A model generated the notes under the pieces. The model did no database searches. It saw nothing but the letters and a program-made list of their open reading frames with translations, and was not told the DNA's origin. Positions 37,649 through 50,208 of a DNA stretch of 64,000 bases are shown here, piece by piece; the stretch's first letter is position 1, and every line of letters starts with the position of its first letter. Source of the DNA: Nematopogon swammerdamellus (lineage: Eukaryota; Arthropoda; Insecta; Lepidoptera; Adelidae); NCBI GenBank assembly GCA_946902875.1, contig OX336342.1, forward strand, positions 13,881,523-13,945,522. The letters are read 5' to 3'. The translations under genes were made by a program, and so were the position numbers.

Positions 37649-39296
37649 CAGTGTTGCCATGTTAGGAGATTTTCTCCTAGATTCAGGAGAATTTCAGCGG
37701 TGTTAGGAGAAGTTTTTGCCTGTCAGGAGAGTAGGAGAAAATCTAGGAGAAAGAAAATCCTTACAGGAGAAGATCTAGGAGTGAGAAACATATATTTACT
37801 AGTAACAAACAAATATTTCGGTATGTACGGTGACAACACAATGAATGAACTGTATGTGAATCAACCAACCTCTCAAGTCACACAATATACGATAGGATTT
37901 GTCTTTTGATAAGAGCAAGGTTCCCCTTCTTGCTCTTTAGATAGGATAATGTGACACTCTGTGAGTGTGTGCGTGCATTGATCGACCAACAAGCCGACTA
38001 CCGGGCGGGCCTAACCGAACGAACACTTTGTTATCAATCAATGTTATTTACATGTATTCTTTGTAATAATCAGTAGTGTTACTAAGCCTAGGTCGACAGT
38101 CTGTCCGTCAGTCCGCACTACTTTAACGGCTGTACCTTTTGTACCGTAATAGGTAGCTGGTTGTGATTTTCACAGATCATGTGTTATTTATTATTGGCGG
38201 ACATCCTATCAAATAATAAGAAAAAAAAAATTTAAGGGCTTCCCCATAAAAGAAACGTTTTTTTTTTCTAAAAAAAAATAATTTTTTTTTTGGTTTTGCT
38301 CTAACGTAAAAACGGTAATACGTACAAGTGCCAAACTTGGTGTGGTTAAAAACTAAAAAAAAAAAAACAAATAATTAAAACAGAACAATTACGTGGTGGT
38401 TAGAATGGCAATCGTGGTTATGAAGGGAGGACAAATCATTATTGGCGGAGAAGTGGTAAAACAGATTGAAGGAAGAGTATGTACGTATATCTCGGTTAAA
38501 TAGTGCTTGGTAGACAAGGTCTCCTTAAGGAGGTCGAGGGAGGAATTCAACTGAGAGGGCTGCCTCGGAAATTTAAAATTAGCCCCGAGGTCTAACCTGT
38601 ATATATTATGACTTTATGACCAGCACGTCCTACCGTTTATGACGCACGGGTGTGAAACGTGAGCTCTGATTATAGTTGTTTTCAAAAGTTGCCCAGCGAG
38701 CGATGGAACTAGCCATGCTGGGCTGACATGGGAGTATAGCTAGGCAAAATGGTGCGTAATGTAATGACTAATGAATGAGGCAATCCGCCGACGCACCAAA
38801 GTAATCAAAGGGACGACGACCGTTGGAGTAACCATGTACTACATTGGCAGCCGTGGACAGGAAAATGGAGTGTGGAAGACCACCCGCCAGGTGGGACGCC
38901 GACATTAAGTATGTCGGCGGAAAGCAGTGGTCCGTACCGCTGAAGGCCGAGAGACTGGAGGAAAATTGAAGGCGTATGTCCAGCAGTAGACGCTTACACG
39001 CTGACTGACTGACTGACTCACAGAGAACCCTCGGTGCGCGAGTTCGACTCGCACTTGACCGGTTTTCAGGGTGCAAAAGATACAGCTCTTTACAGGTAAG
39101 ACAGACAGACGGACGGACAGACGGCCTAGCCTTAGTAAAATGGTCCCGTACGTATAAGGAACACTAAAAATGTGGTGAAATTTTTATAATTTGAATAACA
39201 GGAGAATTTTTAGGAGGACGAAAATTTTCTAGGAGATTTTTAGGAGATTTTCGAAGTCAATCTAGGAGAATTTCAAAATTTGAGTTGGCAACACTG
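37649..39296. mobile_element. hAT-like TIR element with CAGTGTTGCCA ends
   Basis: CAGTGTTGCCA (37649) pairs with TTGGCAACACTG (to 39296) almost perfectly, and repeated CTCCTAG/CTAGGAG motifs lie inside both ends. A second right end of the same family sits just upstream (GAGTTGGCAACACTG, to about 37628). The interior carries an RTE LINE fragment. No transposase was found. Its right end lies 92 bp from the UQCC1 start codon. Confidence 0.72.
38590..39010 (+). pseudogene. RTE-type LINE fragment (RT C-terminus)
   Basis: Broken frames include LYDQHVLPFMTHGCET and SVGRPPARWDADIKYVGGKQ followed by W. These match the C-terminal end of RTE-clade reverse transcriptases, which typically read VLPVMTYG-ETW and SVGRP-RW-DDI. 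Stops and shifts interrupt it, and the tail GACTGACTGACTGAC is a simple repeat. Confidence 0.75.
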
Positions 39297-39388
39297 TTTT
39301 AGTGGAAACTAAAATAGGTGAGCGGGACGAGGTGTTTATTTCTAAGAAGTCAATAATAGTTATTTATTACTGATTTGATTGGAGTACC

Positions 39389-42300
39389 ATGTTTAGGTCC
39401 ATGGTAGCCGCTTCTCAATTACGGGTAAGTTACTGTACCAAGTTGTTTCTTTATTACGTTTTTAGGTTAGTATGCCTGTACCTTTTCGTGTACACATACA
39501 TCAGCAAACTTGAAATAGAAACAAAATTTACTTCTCCTTATAAGAAATGGGGGTGGTTGCTTTATACTGGGGAGGCGAGGTCGCAAATTGCTGGTAAGTT
39601 TATGTGTGGTGTGAGTTAAGACGAATTTTAGTGAAATAATTTTTTGCCAGAGAACCGTAGTTTTGGAGAAAAAAAATTATAAAAGGAGGAAAAAATTACT
39701 TCCAAGGTTATTTAATAAAGCTTACACCCCCCCGACCCCCCCAACCCCAAAAATTACATAAAAAAAAGGTTAAACATGTGAGGGTTTACTTGTTTAGAAG
39801 TACAGAATGATTTTTGTTTTGTTTTTAATTTGGGGCCCGCACTGGCCTAATGGAAGCAAGGGGGTGTAAAAAGGATCGGAGCCCATGGGCCCTTCTAAAC
39901 CCACCGGTTAAATATTACTTTCGTTTTCAGTTTGTCCAACAATTTCGGCAACCGACCGTGACCGCCGTTGTCTCTAAAATATGTTGCACAGATAATGTAA
40001 GTAGAATTATGAACATGAGCTCCAAAACACCAGAAGCTACAATAATTGTCGAGGACAGCTTTGTAAAAAAGTTTTTCAAGACAGTAGGCTGGCTCGATCA
40101 AACTAGAACAGTGAGTATTATAATTAATTAATTTATTGAATAATTTAAAGTGGCTTATGGGCGATGTATGTTTGATCATTAGCATTACACATTATGAAAC
40201 AACAGCAAATTGTATTTGATTTAAATTTGATTATCTTCGTCTATTTTAGTATTCATTCCAGCTTTACGATGAAAAACAATGTTGACTTTAAATCTCAGTT
40301 TGGAGGGTACCTACATAATTCAGGTTTTTAACCCCTTGGCTTCCCAAATATTTTTTATTTTAATTTATCTTCACTCGCATAGCTTATGTACATCCTGAAG
40401 GTCCATTCTAAATATTGGTCAAATATTTTTTTAAATTGTGTTTTTATAGCTTTTTTTTTGAGAAAATAAAATAAAACTCCTCAGACATTAAAAATGTTTT
40501 TTCTTGAAATGAGGAAAGAATTCTAACTACAGTTAAATAAACCATACTGACATACTCTTTTATGAACGATGAATAAAGAAAAAAAAAGAATGCGCCAAAT
40601 TCGGGTCTCAGGTTGGCCACCCATGTTGTATGTATGGTTTATTGAGCATTCATTAGTAGTAAAACTACCCTTAAGGGTATCTTTAAAGCACCCACAAAAG
40701 AAGAGGAAATGTTGCAGGGTTTTATTTTTATAAATATTTAAAATAAAACTGCTGCAAAAAGACCCGCTGCGGTCTGTCCTTGTGTGAGCTTAGCTTTAAT
40801 GGCATTGTGGGAGATGTTACATCAAACAATACATTTTTTCTGTGTTGCTAACTGTTGTAAAAGAAATTGTAATATTTCCCCTCAGCGTTTGAAGCTCTCT
40901 GCATACTTCCTGTATGAATGTGCCTCGAACCGCGTGTTGTACACAGAATGGTTCAAAGAATGTGAACTTCCCGACACGTTTGCTTCGTGGTTCACGGTCA
41001 CGGAACTGCACGTATGGATGCTGATGGTTCGCAGCATGGCTCAGGATGTGAATGTGGGTAGGGGAGATCCATATGTGAAAGAGGGAGAGGGCAGATTTGT
41101 GCGCAATTGCATCGTGGAGGCGCTCTGGGCTGATGTCGGGAATAGAATAAAGCTCTTGGAGGTTAGTACATTTGTTTTGTGTGTGTTACTATCACTAGAC
41201 AACAGTTGAGTTTTATCATAGGATTGCTCCATATGATAATGAGTATTAGAGTTTTACATAGGTACCTAGTAGATTTTCAGAAAGGTCCCCCTGTGAATGT
41301 TCAATCCTTCGTGGACATATTGTCTTCTGTAGTTCAATGAGATTTTATCAGGACGAATGCTGGAAGCAAAAATATGAAATAAAAAATTTATTTTAGATAT
41401 ACATAAATAGTTACAAGTAACTCCAACAAGCCGAAAACTGATATTTACAAAAATAAAACAAATATTGCAGGGAGCGAATCAGTCAATAGCCCGTAAGCAA
41501 GTGTCGGAGATGTCGGAGCAGTTCCAAGCGGCGTTGGTGGGCTACGATGAGGGTCTGCACGATGACCGAGTCCTGGCTGCAGCACTCTGGAGGCGACTCT
41601 TCAATATGGAGCTGGTCGAGGCTGAGCATGTAGAGAAGGTTGTCCAGTTTGTTAGGAAACAGGTGAGGTTAGATTGTGGTGTCCTTTCTTCTTTTTCCTT
41701 TTCTTTCTGGACTACCTATATAATGAATAGTAGTGAACTTCCATCTGCAACTCCTATAAATAACGATTGCAGCGGAACCATTAAAGTCTTCCAATCGATG
41801 GCTTAATCTGCAAATCGGACAACTCACTTTTGGGTAATTTTACAGGAGAGCGAAAAAACTGATTATGAAAAATGAAACAACTCCCAGATGAAATTCAAAT
41901 TCACCATTTTACACTTTCGGAAAATCGTCCAACTCCAATACCAAATTATGTGAAGGTTATATTGCTTACAATCGTAAGCACGGTCAAAAATAATACTTTA
42001 TAGTGATAGATCTACTTACCGAGCACTCAATGCACACACAACAATGTCTTACACAGTAATATTAGAATTTTTAAGAATATTTTTCTATGCTATACAAACG
42101 CACAGCTCTGTCACCAACAGCGGAGTTGTCACAATTTCGGTGTTGCAACCAATATGGGATGGAGTTGCAATATATTTGTGCGGTCTGTATTTTCTGAAAC
42201 TTAGGATTTTCGGAGTTGATAGCTTTGCAAGAATATAGATAATATTTAGACCAATAAAACGACATCAAAATGTCCATACCCCCCAAAAATTGAGATGTCC

Positions 42301-43546
42301 GATTTGCAGATTAAGCCATCGAAATGTCATTTCATGGGAAATTTATTGGTGACGACAGCATAACGTTCAACGTGGAACCGTGCAAGTTGACTGTTCGGAA
42401 AAATTATGCGGCCACTAAAAATATTGAAAATATATATTTTTTTATATTTAGGGCTTTAGCGAACAAGCATTGCTATACCAGCCCTATAGTGCATTCATAT
42501 GCCGGGTCCACATGTTTGCCGCAAACCACAAACCACAAATCACAGACCACAAACCACAAACCAAACGTCGCTATCCCCACGTTTGCGATGGTTTGTGAAG
42601 TGCGTTGGTGTATTTTGGAAAGGCAAACGTGATGGACGTCGAGCTAGTGTCGGCAATAACGTTCGGCTTTAACCTATTTATATTGCAAAAATAAACAAAA
42701 TGAAGCCTGAACGAATTGAATCTTGTTTCTTATAATAATATTAAATAATATTAATATAATTAAATAATATTTACGGAATGTGACCATAAGGTTTTCTTTC
42801 TTTTTTTTTATTTCCTCAATTGGCTTATTTAGGACTTTCCCCAGGCGAGTCCATGCGTCTGCAACCTTTTTTTTCTTTTCTTTGTGATCTTTGTTAGTGG
42901 GATCCCAAATACAAGGCTATGCTTGATAACATTCTAGGAAAAATAGAACATCTTCGTTGGTCCAGTTACTCATTTTTACTTTAAAACGAACACTATCACT
43001 GAAAAGAGTTAAAACAATCGCAATTATGCACGCGCGTCTATACGTCCACCTCCCTCCAGTGCGCAAGCGATACTAATGCGTTTGGCAAACGTGTGGACGG
43101 ATCGCAAACGCGTGCCGTGGTTTGCCGCAAACTCCTTTGGTTTGTGTCAAAAAACCGACACTCGACCGGATCGGTGGCAAACCATGCCAAACCAACACAA
43201 ACGCCTCTCCACACGTTTGGATTTGTGGTTTGATTTGGAGGTTTGCCAAACGTGTGGATGAGGCATTACAATCGAGGAACCACTCTTTTAACAATTATTA
43301 TCTTGTTTATCATTTCCATGTCAACAGAACCACCCATTTGTGTGTGTGATTTTAAAAGTACATATTGGGGATTTATTAAAACAAAAAATCTCATTTCTTT
43401 CTTTCCAATGTGTCCCAATTTAATTTTAATTGCATTATAAAATTAAAGTGTTACTGTTGTTTCAGATGGCGGAGTTAGATAAAATATCATGGGATACTAT
43501 AAGAAAACAACCTGACATCACGTGGCTAAGGATTACAGAATCTTGA
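39389..43546 (+). CDS. Uqcc1: UQCC1, ubiquinol-cytochrome c reductase assembly factor 1
   Basis: Coding exons: 39389-39424, 39931-40110, 40886-41161, 41471-41662 and 43466-43546. All introns are GT-AG and phase 0, giving 254 residues plus TGA. The N-terminus (MFRSMVAASQLR) is basic and amphipathic, as expected of a mitochondrial presequence. Exons 3 and 4 carry the ubiquinol-cytochrome c chaperone domain, including WFTVTELHVWMLMVRSMAQ and the conserved LVGYDEGLHDDRVLAAALWR. The yeast homologue Cbp3 binds the mitochondrial ribosome exit and stabilises new cytochrome b during complex III assembly. It is somewhat shorter than the human protein. The first exon codes only 12 residues, so an alternative upstream start cannot be excluded. 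The stop lies 104 bp from that of the convergent sphingomyelinase gene. Confidence 0.93.
41796..42321. mobile_element. TIR element in UQCC1 intron 4
   Basis: CGATGGCTTAATCTGCAAAT at 41796 is the exact complement of ATTTGCAGATTAAGCCATCG ending at 42321, and the match continues through CGGACA. The 526-bp interior has no coding potential. Ends and flanks are palindromic around TCGA, which hides the target duplication. Confidence 0.8.
42497..43268. mobile_element. PIF/Harbinger-like non-autonomous element
   Basis: The ends ATGCCGGGTCCACATGTTTG and CAAACGTGTGGATGAGGCAT are imperfect inverted repeats; inside both ends are many CAAACC/GGTTTG motifs. The centre codes a broken MADF domain on the minus strand. 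The MADF/Myb-like protein is the accessory gene of PIF/Harbinger transposons, which supports the class. The DDE transposase is absent. Confidence 0.68.
42764..42973 (-). pseudogene. MADF-domain protein fragment
   Basis: Starting at the ATG at 42973, the minus strand reads MSNWTNEDVLFFLECYQA, a stop, PCIWDPTNKDHKEKKKKVAD, then AWTRLGKVLNKPIEEIKKKK and ENLMVTFRKYY. This is the MADF fold (a Myb/SANT-like DNA-binding domain) with the typical PC-WDP, AW--L and FRKY positions. One in-frame TAG and loss of the C-terminus show that it is dead. It is too short to appear as a long ORF and was found by reading the reverse strand. Confidence 0.75.
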
Positions 43547-43594
43547 TTTAATTAGTAATTTTAAGGACTGAGAAAATGTGTAAGTGAAAATATA

Positions 43595-43600
43595 TTTATT
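43595..43600 (-). terminator. Poly(A) signal AATAAA of the sphingomyelinase gene
   Basis: TTTATT on the plus strand, 50 bp past the sphingomyelinase stop. Cleavage 10-30 nt further would fall within the 3' UTR of the convergent UQCC1 gene. Confidence 0.6.
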
Positions 43601-43650
43601 GTGTAATTGTTGATGTGAGAGTTCATTTAAAACAAAACAGCTCCAACGCC

Positions 43651-46600
43651 TTATTGAAGGGTGTTGTGATAGAGAGCGGTGAGTTCTTCACACTTCTGCC
43701 GCTCCCACAGTTCAGTGACAACTGTCGAACAGAGACGGTTCAACTTGCAGGTGGTGTCGCAGCCCCAGCCCATTCTGGGGTCGCTGAGCTTGTGGAACAG
43801 AAGGACGTAGGTGTCGAGAAGGGACCTCTCGGTGGTGACCATGCGGTGAACGAGCCGGTCCATCTGCGCCGCTGAGAGATCGCTCACGAAGTAGGTGCTG
43901 CGGAAACTGTAGAGATGGACCCAATGCGGGTTTTGTAACGGTGTGAGGTTCGCTTCCGTCAGGTTGTACATGTAGGTCTCTATGTCTAGAGGCACCTGAA
44001 ATAACATTAAAATAAAATATGATTGCAACAGCTCATGCTTCTTCATAACAGACAATATATTTTTATTTTTGTCGGAGCATTAGCCAATGTTAGACTACGC
44101 CGCGCCATCGTGGCTATTCAATTACGTAGAACCGACTATAGACTCGAGGATGGGGATAATGAAGGATTTCAAAATACAAATGTGATTGAGACAATTATTA
44201 GAAAATAGTGGCTACTGCAAAACTTCTTTATGACTAGGAAATCAAATCCAAAACGCCTCAATCGCTTCTCTGCATGCATGGATGCAGCCTTTTCATCTTC
44301 TATCTCTGAGTATTAACTGGCCCAATGGCGAGAAGGAGGATGATCCTCTGGTTTAGCTTCATCTTTAAGACAATCTAACGGAATTGTCTCCTCTTCTTCT
44401 GTATCTGTGAAATAATCCTGTAGAAGCAAGTGGACAAGCACTTACATAAGAGTTGCTATCGACAGTCACTATTTTGTAGTTGACATTATAGTATGTGTAG
44501 CTGGTCATGGCGCCCGCGTTCCACGCCACGTTGATGGGAGAACCGTCATTGTTACTGTAGTACAGTTTGAACTCGTCAGAGTGAGTATGGCCGTTAAACT
44601 CGGCTGTTATTGTTGATGAAAATCTGTAAAACAAAGATGATTAAATGAACCAATCCAGAGATTGCGATAAATTTGAAAACCAATCTGTAAATGTGGAATG
44701 TTTAGAAATTTTTACTCTGCAGCAACGTTTCACTGCCACAAACGGATAAATCTACCGACGCATTTGGCCCAAGATCCTACTGTCTGGTATTTCTTTTTTA
44801 CTGATGCATTTACGGCTGACCTGCCCGAAAGCGAAAATGTCTTGACCGCTACCTACACAGATGACACGGCAGCACTTGCAACTCACAAGGAGCCCGCTAA
44901 GGCCTCCAAACAACTCCAGTCTCACTTGCATAAAGTAGGTCTATGGCTCAAACGCTGGAGAGTGAAGGTCATCACAGCGAAGTCCAACCACATTACATTC
45001 AGCCTCAGAAATGGGGACTGCCCGAGTGTTACTCTCAACAACGAGGTGCTGCCACACCAGACTTCAGTGCGTTACCTTGGCATGTATCTGGACCTGAAAC
45101 AGCTATACAAGGAGAACATAAAAAAGAAGAGAAACGAGCTCGCCATAAGGTACAGCAATCTGAATTGGCTGATGGGCAGGCAATCCAGACTAAGCCTGAA
45201 CAACAGGCTCCTCCTATACAAGGTGATAATCAAACCAGTATGGACCTACGGGAAACAACTGTGTGGACAGCCAGCAACAGTAACGTGGAAATCCTTCAGA
45301 GATTCCAAAACAAAATTCTAAGAAACATCGCATGTGCTCCCTGGTTTACAAAAAACTGCGAAGTCCACGATTACCTGGAAATGCCAACAGTCAAGGATGA
45401 AATCAGACAGTTCAACAAAAAGTATAAAAAACGACTGGCGACGCATCCCAACAGACTGGCCTCCGATTTTTTGACCGAGAGCAAATTACATCAATAGGCT
45501 AAAACGCTATCACATCCTTGCACTGGAGGATAGGACATAAATAAGCACGTAGAGGACCAAACATAAGAGGAGGGTTATCAATGGATGACTCGACTCATAC
45601 GACCAACATCACACAGAAAATCTGCTTATGGTCACATTCCGATTGCAGATTGTGCAAGCTAAAAAAAAAAAAGAGTCATTTACCAAAAATGAGTTTCAAC
45701 AACAAATTTTATTAATTGGTACCACTAGAAACGAACATTTATAATATAATAGCAGTGCAACACTGTAAACAGATACCTTGTTACAATCCTGTTGTATTCG
45801 CGGGTCCAAACCTTGGTAAGGTCGTGCACTCCAGGTGGGATGTGGGACAAAATGTGGACCTTCTCCCCGGCGAGCTCCGCCGCAGCCAGGGTGTCCACGA
45901 GCCACTGCAGATGAGTCTGCGCATCTTTCGGTTCATGCACTATCCACCTGACATCATTCATTGGGGAAAATTACAATTTGTGCACATGCTTTTGGAAATA
46001 TGTATTACAACGTGTATGATACAGTGACTTACCAGTTGTACCTGTAACCAACATTGGTATTGATCCCGATAACTCTTAACCCCGGCCTCAGCAGAGTTGT
46101 ATAGTAGCCGCCCTTCCGTATAGTTTCCTTGCCATCGTCAGTGAGCCATTGTCCCCACTGCTCGGCCAGAGCATCATATAACCAATGTGTTTCCAAGTTT
46201 TCTTCTGTTACATCACTAGGTGCAAATCTGCAAGTTTATCTATGTATGAGGCACTGGAATTATTCCTAAGATTGCTGTTTCCTCTTACTCCCGCCTTCAC
46301 CACCTCTGGTTTAGTCAATTCTGGCAGTTAATTGTTGGTTATAGTGACATTTCACATACATTTGACACGATTAAATCCTGGCAGCTACATTATAGCCGAA
46401 GGTGATGAAATTGGCCGTTATTCATATACATTTTGAATTCAGAATCATAGGACATGAATTTTCCAATTTTGAAAATTGGAACATTTCGAAAATTGCAAAA
46501 ACTTACTGATTTGTCGGTTGTGACTCATGGTTACCAATTACTGGGAACACAGGCACATTCGGGAAAGCTTGGTGAAACTTGTTCGCCAAATAGCTATTCA

Positions 46601-49600
46601 TGTTCTTGATGAGAGGATATGAGGTTTCCCAGATTCCGTGATCAATTGTATCGCCCACGTAGTAGACCACATCAACCTGAAATAAGACAAGACTAAGCAG
46701 TGTTGAAAAAATATCATTGGATGATTTTTGCCAACTTTAAATCTAAATTAATATTATAAAGAGGTAAAGTTTGCATGTAGGAGATAATCTCCGAAAATAT
46801 AAATCCCATAAAAAATTCTTTGACCAATATTTAGAATGGACCTTCAGGATGGACATAAGCTATGTGAGTGAAGCCGCGGGCAAAAGCTAGCAATTTATAT
46901 AGATCCAAAAATATAGTCTTACGTTGTGATTCTGGGAAACTCTGTCCACAATATCATCAAATGCCCAAAGTGGAGTGTCACACGATCTATAATCGCCCCA
47001 GTACCCAGCTGGGTTTTTATCCCTTGCTCTCATTGTAACATTCTGTACAGCCAATGCTTTTGCTTTCTTTATATCCGACGATACGTCCAAGTCTATTATG
47101 ACATCATCATTTCTAAAGTAAATGCTGTGTTCAATGAAGGAATCATCGAAGGCGGCGTTCATTCTCTCGGGCCTGGTATTAGTTTGTCCCACTCTGCAGC
47201 AGGTTGGCTCGCCGCATTCGCCGACGCCAAAAGCTTCGTAGAGTGGATCAATGTGAGCGTCTGACAACAGCGCGATAGTGAGAGGTGCATCGTTGCGGTA
47301 CACCTGAAAATAATAGTAGACTTAACATAGTAGACCGTATAGTGAGAAACGGATTCAAGACTGATCTCTTCGCTGTGGAAGTTGGGGCAAGAGCACTACC
47401 AGCGAAGTCGCTCTAGTCTCCTCAAGAACCTAGGCCTGCCAAGCTAAGCTAATATATGGATAGAGCTTCGAAAACGTCACTTGAGGCATCCTACAGAATA
47501 TGGATAGTTATAGAGAGGGAAGTCGACAGCGGGACTGGTGGTTCTCCGCATCCTAGTCATCGCAGACTAACTGGAGAGGGCTTGCAGCGAGCCGAAATGG
47601 TGCATGCTAGAGGAATACAGAGTGGCCACTCGCTAGTCCCTTCCTATATTGACACCCTCCTCGTCTATTGCAAATACCGGGTATGTTCGGTGAAGCCATC
47701 GCAAGCTCAGTTCAACACCATCCTAGTAATATCAATGTAGTTTAAGGTGTAAGCGTAGCATTAGAAAATACTTATGTCAGCGTTCGAGCCCTAGAATATG
47801 GTTTTAACATTTTACGGAACAAGAGAACATGAACATTAATAATTTGATTTTGCACAGAAGTTGTTACAAAAGTGTTTACCGGCTCCTTTGTGACTGCGGG
47901 CACGGGAGGCAGCGTCACTTCCCACTCGAAGCGTTCGTCTTCAAACGGACAGGATGAGCTGTCTGAGCTTTGGAACACTAAGCCGCAGAATGTATTCGGG
48001 GACACGTCAGGGTTATGACGTATTATGTATGTTATAATTGGCTGAAAATGTTGTTGAGTGTTAATTAATACAGGCACAAATGTATACTCAAAGGTACATA
48101 CATAATTACAATAGCCTTGACAATACCTCAGGGATTAAACATTCAAATACCAAGTTTTGGTTGGTCCTTTTTTCTTAAGGAAACTGACACGGTTGGCTAC
48201 ATTACCTACAGTCCCCGTGATGTCCGTCCACCCATAACACCTTGGTGAACTAGGTGCCATATCAGTGCTTCCCTTAGGTCGTGCTGGCTACACTTAACTG
48301 AACGGATAACAAGAACTAAGCCGCTTCGACAGACCTTTCATTCAATGCGGTGGTATCAACCCGGGCGGGTTAAACCCTGGTAGGGTTAGAGTTACCTAGT
48401 AAGGTAAGAAGGGAAGTGACCCACAGTTTTACGTGGAATCCCAACCACGGTCAGCCTCAACGGTCGAACGGTCACTCATCCAAGTTGTGACTGCGCCCAG
48501 CTGTGCTTAAGATCACGAACGGCGCTTGATCGATCGCACCACTAAGCTACTGAGGTTGGCAATTTTTCCTATCTTTTTACTGGTTGTTGTCCCCGAAAGA
48601 TAATTTCTTTTTCATTATAGTGCAAGTTCTCTTAAAAATCTATAAGTGAAGTCTTTGCAACAACTCAAAGAACTTGTGATTTTAATAAAAGATGCACTGA
48701 AGGTGCCAAAATCCTCTTTACACTGAAACAGCAAATGTATTCATTATGTTCTGCCTATGCTCACTTAGAGTAAAATTGTCATGCTCTATAACCACTCATT
48801 GTCCACGCATTATGGAACATTATTTAACAGTCACAGTGGGACTGATATCCTCCAAATCACTAACGAATAATAAAAAATATATACCTACTAATTTTAATAT
48901 TGTCTAGGAATTAATTAGATTACCACATTGAGTGTGACTGCTCCATAGCAGATATGAGGTGCCTCAATGCCGAGCCCGATGCACAGATCCACGACCATAG
49001 CGTTCGTCTCGTTGTCCGTCTGCCCGGCGAGCACCTCATCGATGAGAGTGCGGAACACACTTCGGCACAACAAGCATGTCAGTGTCTGAAATATGTCAGG
49101 GGGGTTGACAATATTATTACTAGTGACAAATGTTTTTGAGCAATTTTATTTAAATATAAAAAGCAATACAAATACTAAAAACTACAAACATTGAAATAAC
49201 TAATATAAGGGGCGTTTTCGAAACTTCCTAGATTGGTTGTGGCATTACCCCGCTGGATGGCAAGGCTTACCCTTTGAATAAAGTAGGATTGCGGGACGAC
49301 AGTTGCGTCCACCAGCACAGGGCCAAGTCTCTTCAAGAAGCTTTTGGCTTCACAGCTCCACAGACCGAGGATTTCGTCCGCAAACGTAACAAATTCGATA
49401 TCTAGAAATTATATTTCTATATTTGTTGCGTTTCAGCTTCGATCATAAAGGCTCTCCGGCCTGGCCGCGGCCGCGCCAGTCGCTCTTGAGGCAAATAATA
49501 ACAAAGGAAAATTTAACATTCCCATTTAGTGAAGGTCCAAGTTCTACCTACATTAGCAGCTGTGGGGAAGCCTACTTAGGCATAAGATCTGATTACCATT

Positions 49601-50208
49601 CGGGGAGCGGTGAATTCTTCAATTCCAGTTCGCAAGAAGTAGTTTGGCACAGTAAGTACCTCCGCCAGTTGCTGAAATTTTTCCACATCTTCTGAGGCCA
49701 GTCTCTTCCTCATGAAATCTCCGATCAGGCGTTCGATCTCATCTACAATGTCATAATTATGGTAGTAGAGTAGGCACCTACTATCACATTTGTTCCTTAC
49801 ACTGTTTTTGTTTTTATTGTGAAAGCCATACTAAGTAAATTGTAATAAATGTGCTGATTTTGTAAAATAATGTAGGGATAATGTTCTGTAGATATATAAA
49901 GAAATGGCTGTTCCCGCGGCAAACTATCCTATAACCATAGATATGCAATTATTAAATACTAGGTAAGGTAAAAATACCTTAGACTTAGTTTAAAAATAAT
50001 TGTACTGTTATTACTTTGTGTTCTGTCATACATAAGATATAGTATAGTGTTAGAGGTAAAAATATGGCAAATTGCAAGTAAAATTGAATTAATGAAATTA
50101 TTACGTAAACATAATGTTGTGATACTACATAAACTCACCATAGCTAATCAAATTTTGAGCCATGCATGGCACCAATAAAATGGCTACCACGCTCCACAGT
50201 ACCCTCAT
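43651..50208 (-). CDS. Asm: Acid sphingomyelinase-like phosphodiesterase, secreted/lysosomal
   Basis: Exons, first to last: 50139-50208, 49660-49742, 48924-49085, 47880-48041, 46923-47303, 46507-46676, 46033-46227, 45777-45947, 44446-44623, 43651-43995. Phases match and give 638 residues. The signal peptide MRVLWSVVAILLVPCMA is followed by a saposin-B domain (residues ~30-125, with TCLLC and DLCIG...HICYG cysteines). A calcineurin-like metallophosphatase domain follows with its metal ligands intact: SDAHID (DxH), YYVGDTIDHG, PVIGNHES, ILSHIPPG and FNGHTHS. These are the zinc ligands and general acid/base of the family. A cysteine-bearing C-terminal domain ends the protein. The enzyme cleaves sphingomyelin to ceramide and phosphocholine. 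Introns hold a Jockey fragment, an RLE fragment and a SINE. Confidence 0.95.
44698..45497 (+). pseudogene. Jockey-type LINE RT fragment in sphingomyelinase intron 8
   Basis: The frame at 44698-45321 contains a YADD-box variant (TATYTDDTAALATH), the thumb region (VGLWLKRWRVKVITAKSNHI) and VRYLGMYLDLKQLY. A shift near 45280 leads to NVEILQRFQNKILRNIACAP and RLATHPNRLASDFL, the classic C-terminal end of Jockey ORF2. The catalytic box reads YTDD in place of YADD. It is truncated upstream and frameshifted, and lies antisense to the host gene. Confidence 0.85.
47328..47722 (+). pseudogene. 5'-truncated RLE retrotransposon fragment
   Basis: It matches the last ~250 coding and ~160 non-coding bases of the element at 52738-56160. 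Shared strings include GAGAAACGGATTCAAGACTG, ACAGAATATGGATAG, GTGGCCACTCGCTAGTCCC-like text and GGTGAAGCCATCGCAAGCT near the 3' end. Small deletions and many substitutions make it an older copy or a sister subfamily. Located in sphingomyelinase intron 4, antisense to the gene. Confidence 0.85.
48172..48559 (-). mobile_element. SINE, diverged full-length copy
   Basis: On the minus strand it has TAGCTTAGTGG, a 5S-like CAACTTGGATGAGTGACCG, GGTTGGGATTCC and the GTAGCCAACCGTGTCAG tail. It differs from the 29470/32881 pair at many sites and so marks an older insertion. Located in sphingomyelinase intron 3. Confidence 0.8.

Noticed and set aside
37700..37909. A 69-codon plus-strand frame
   Set aside because: It starts in the subterminal CTAGGAGA repeats of a TIR element and shows no domain.
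49423..49695. A 90-codon plus-strand frame in a sphingomyelinase intron
   Set aside because: No recognisable domain or splice support; it overlaps a minus-strand exon at 49660-49742.
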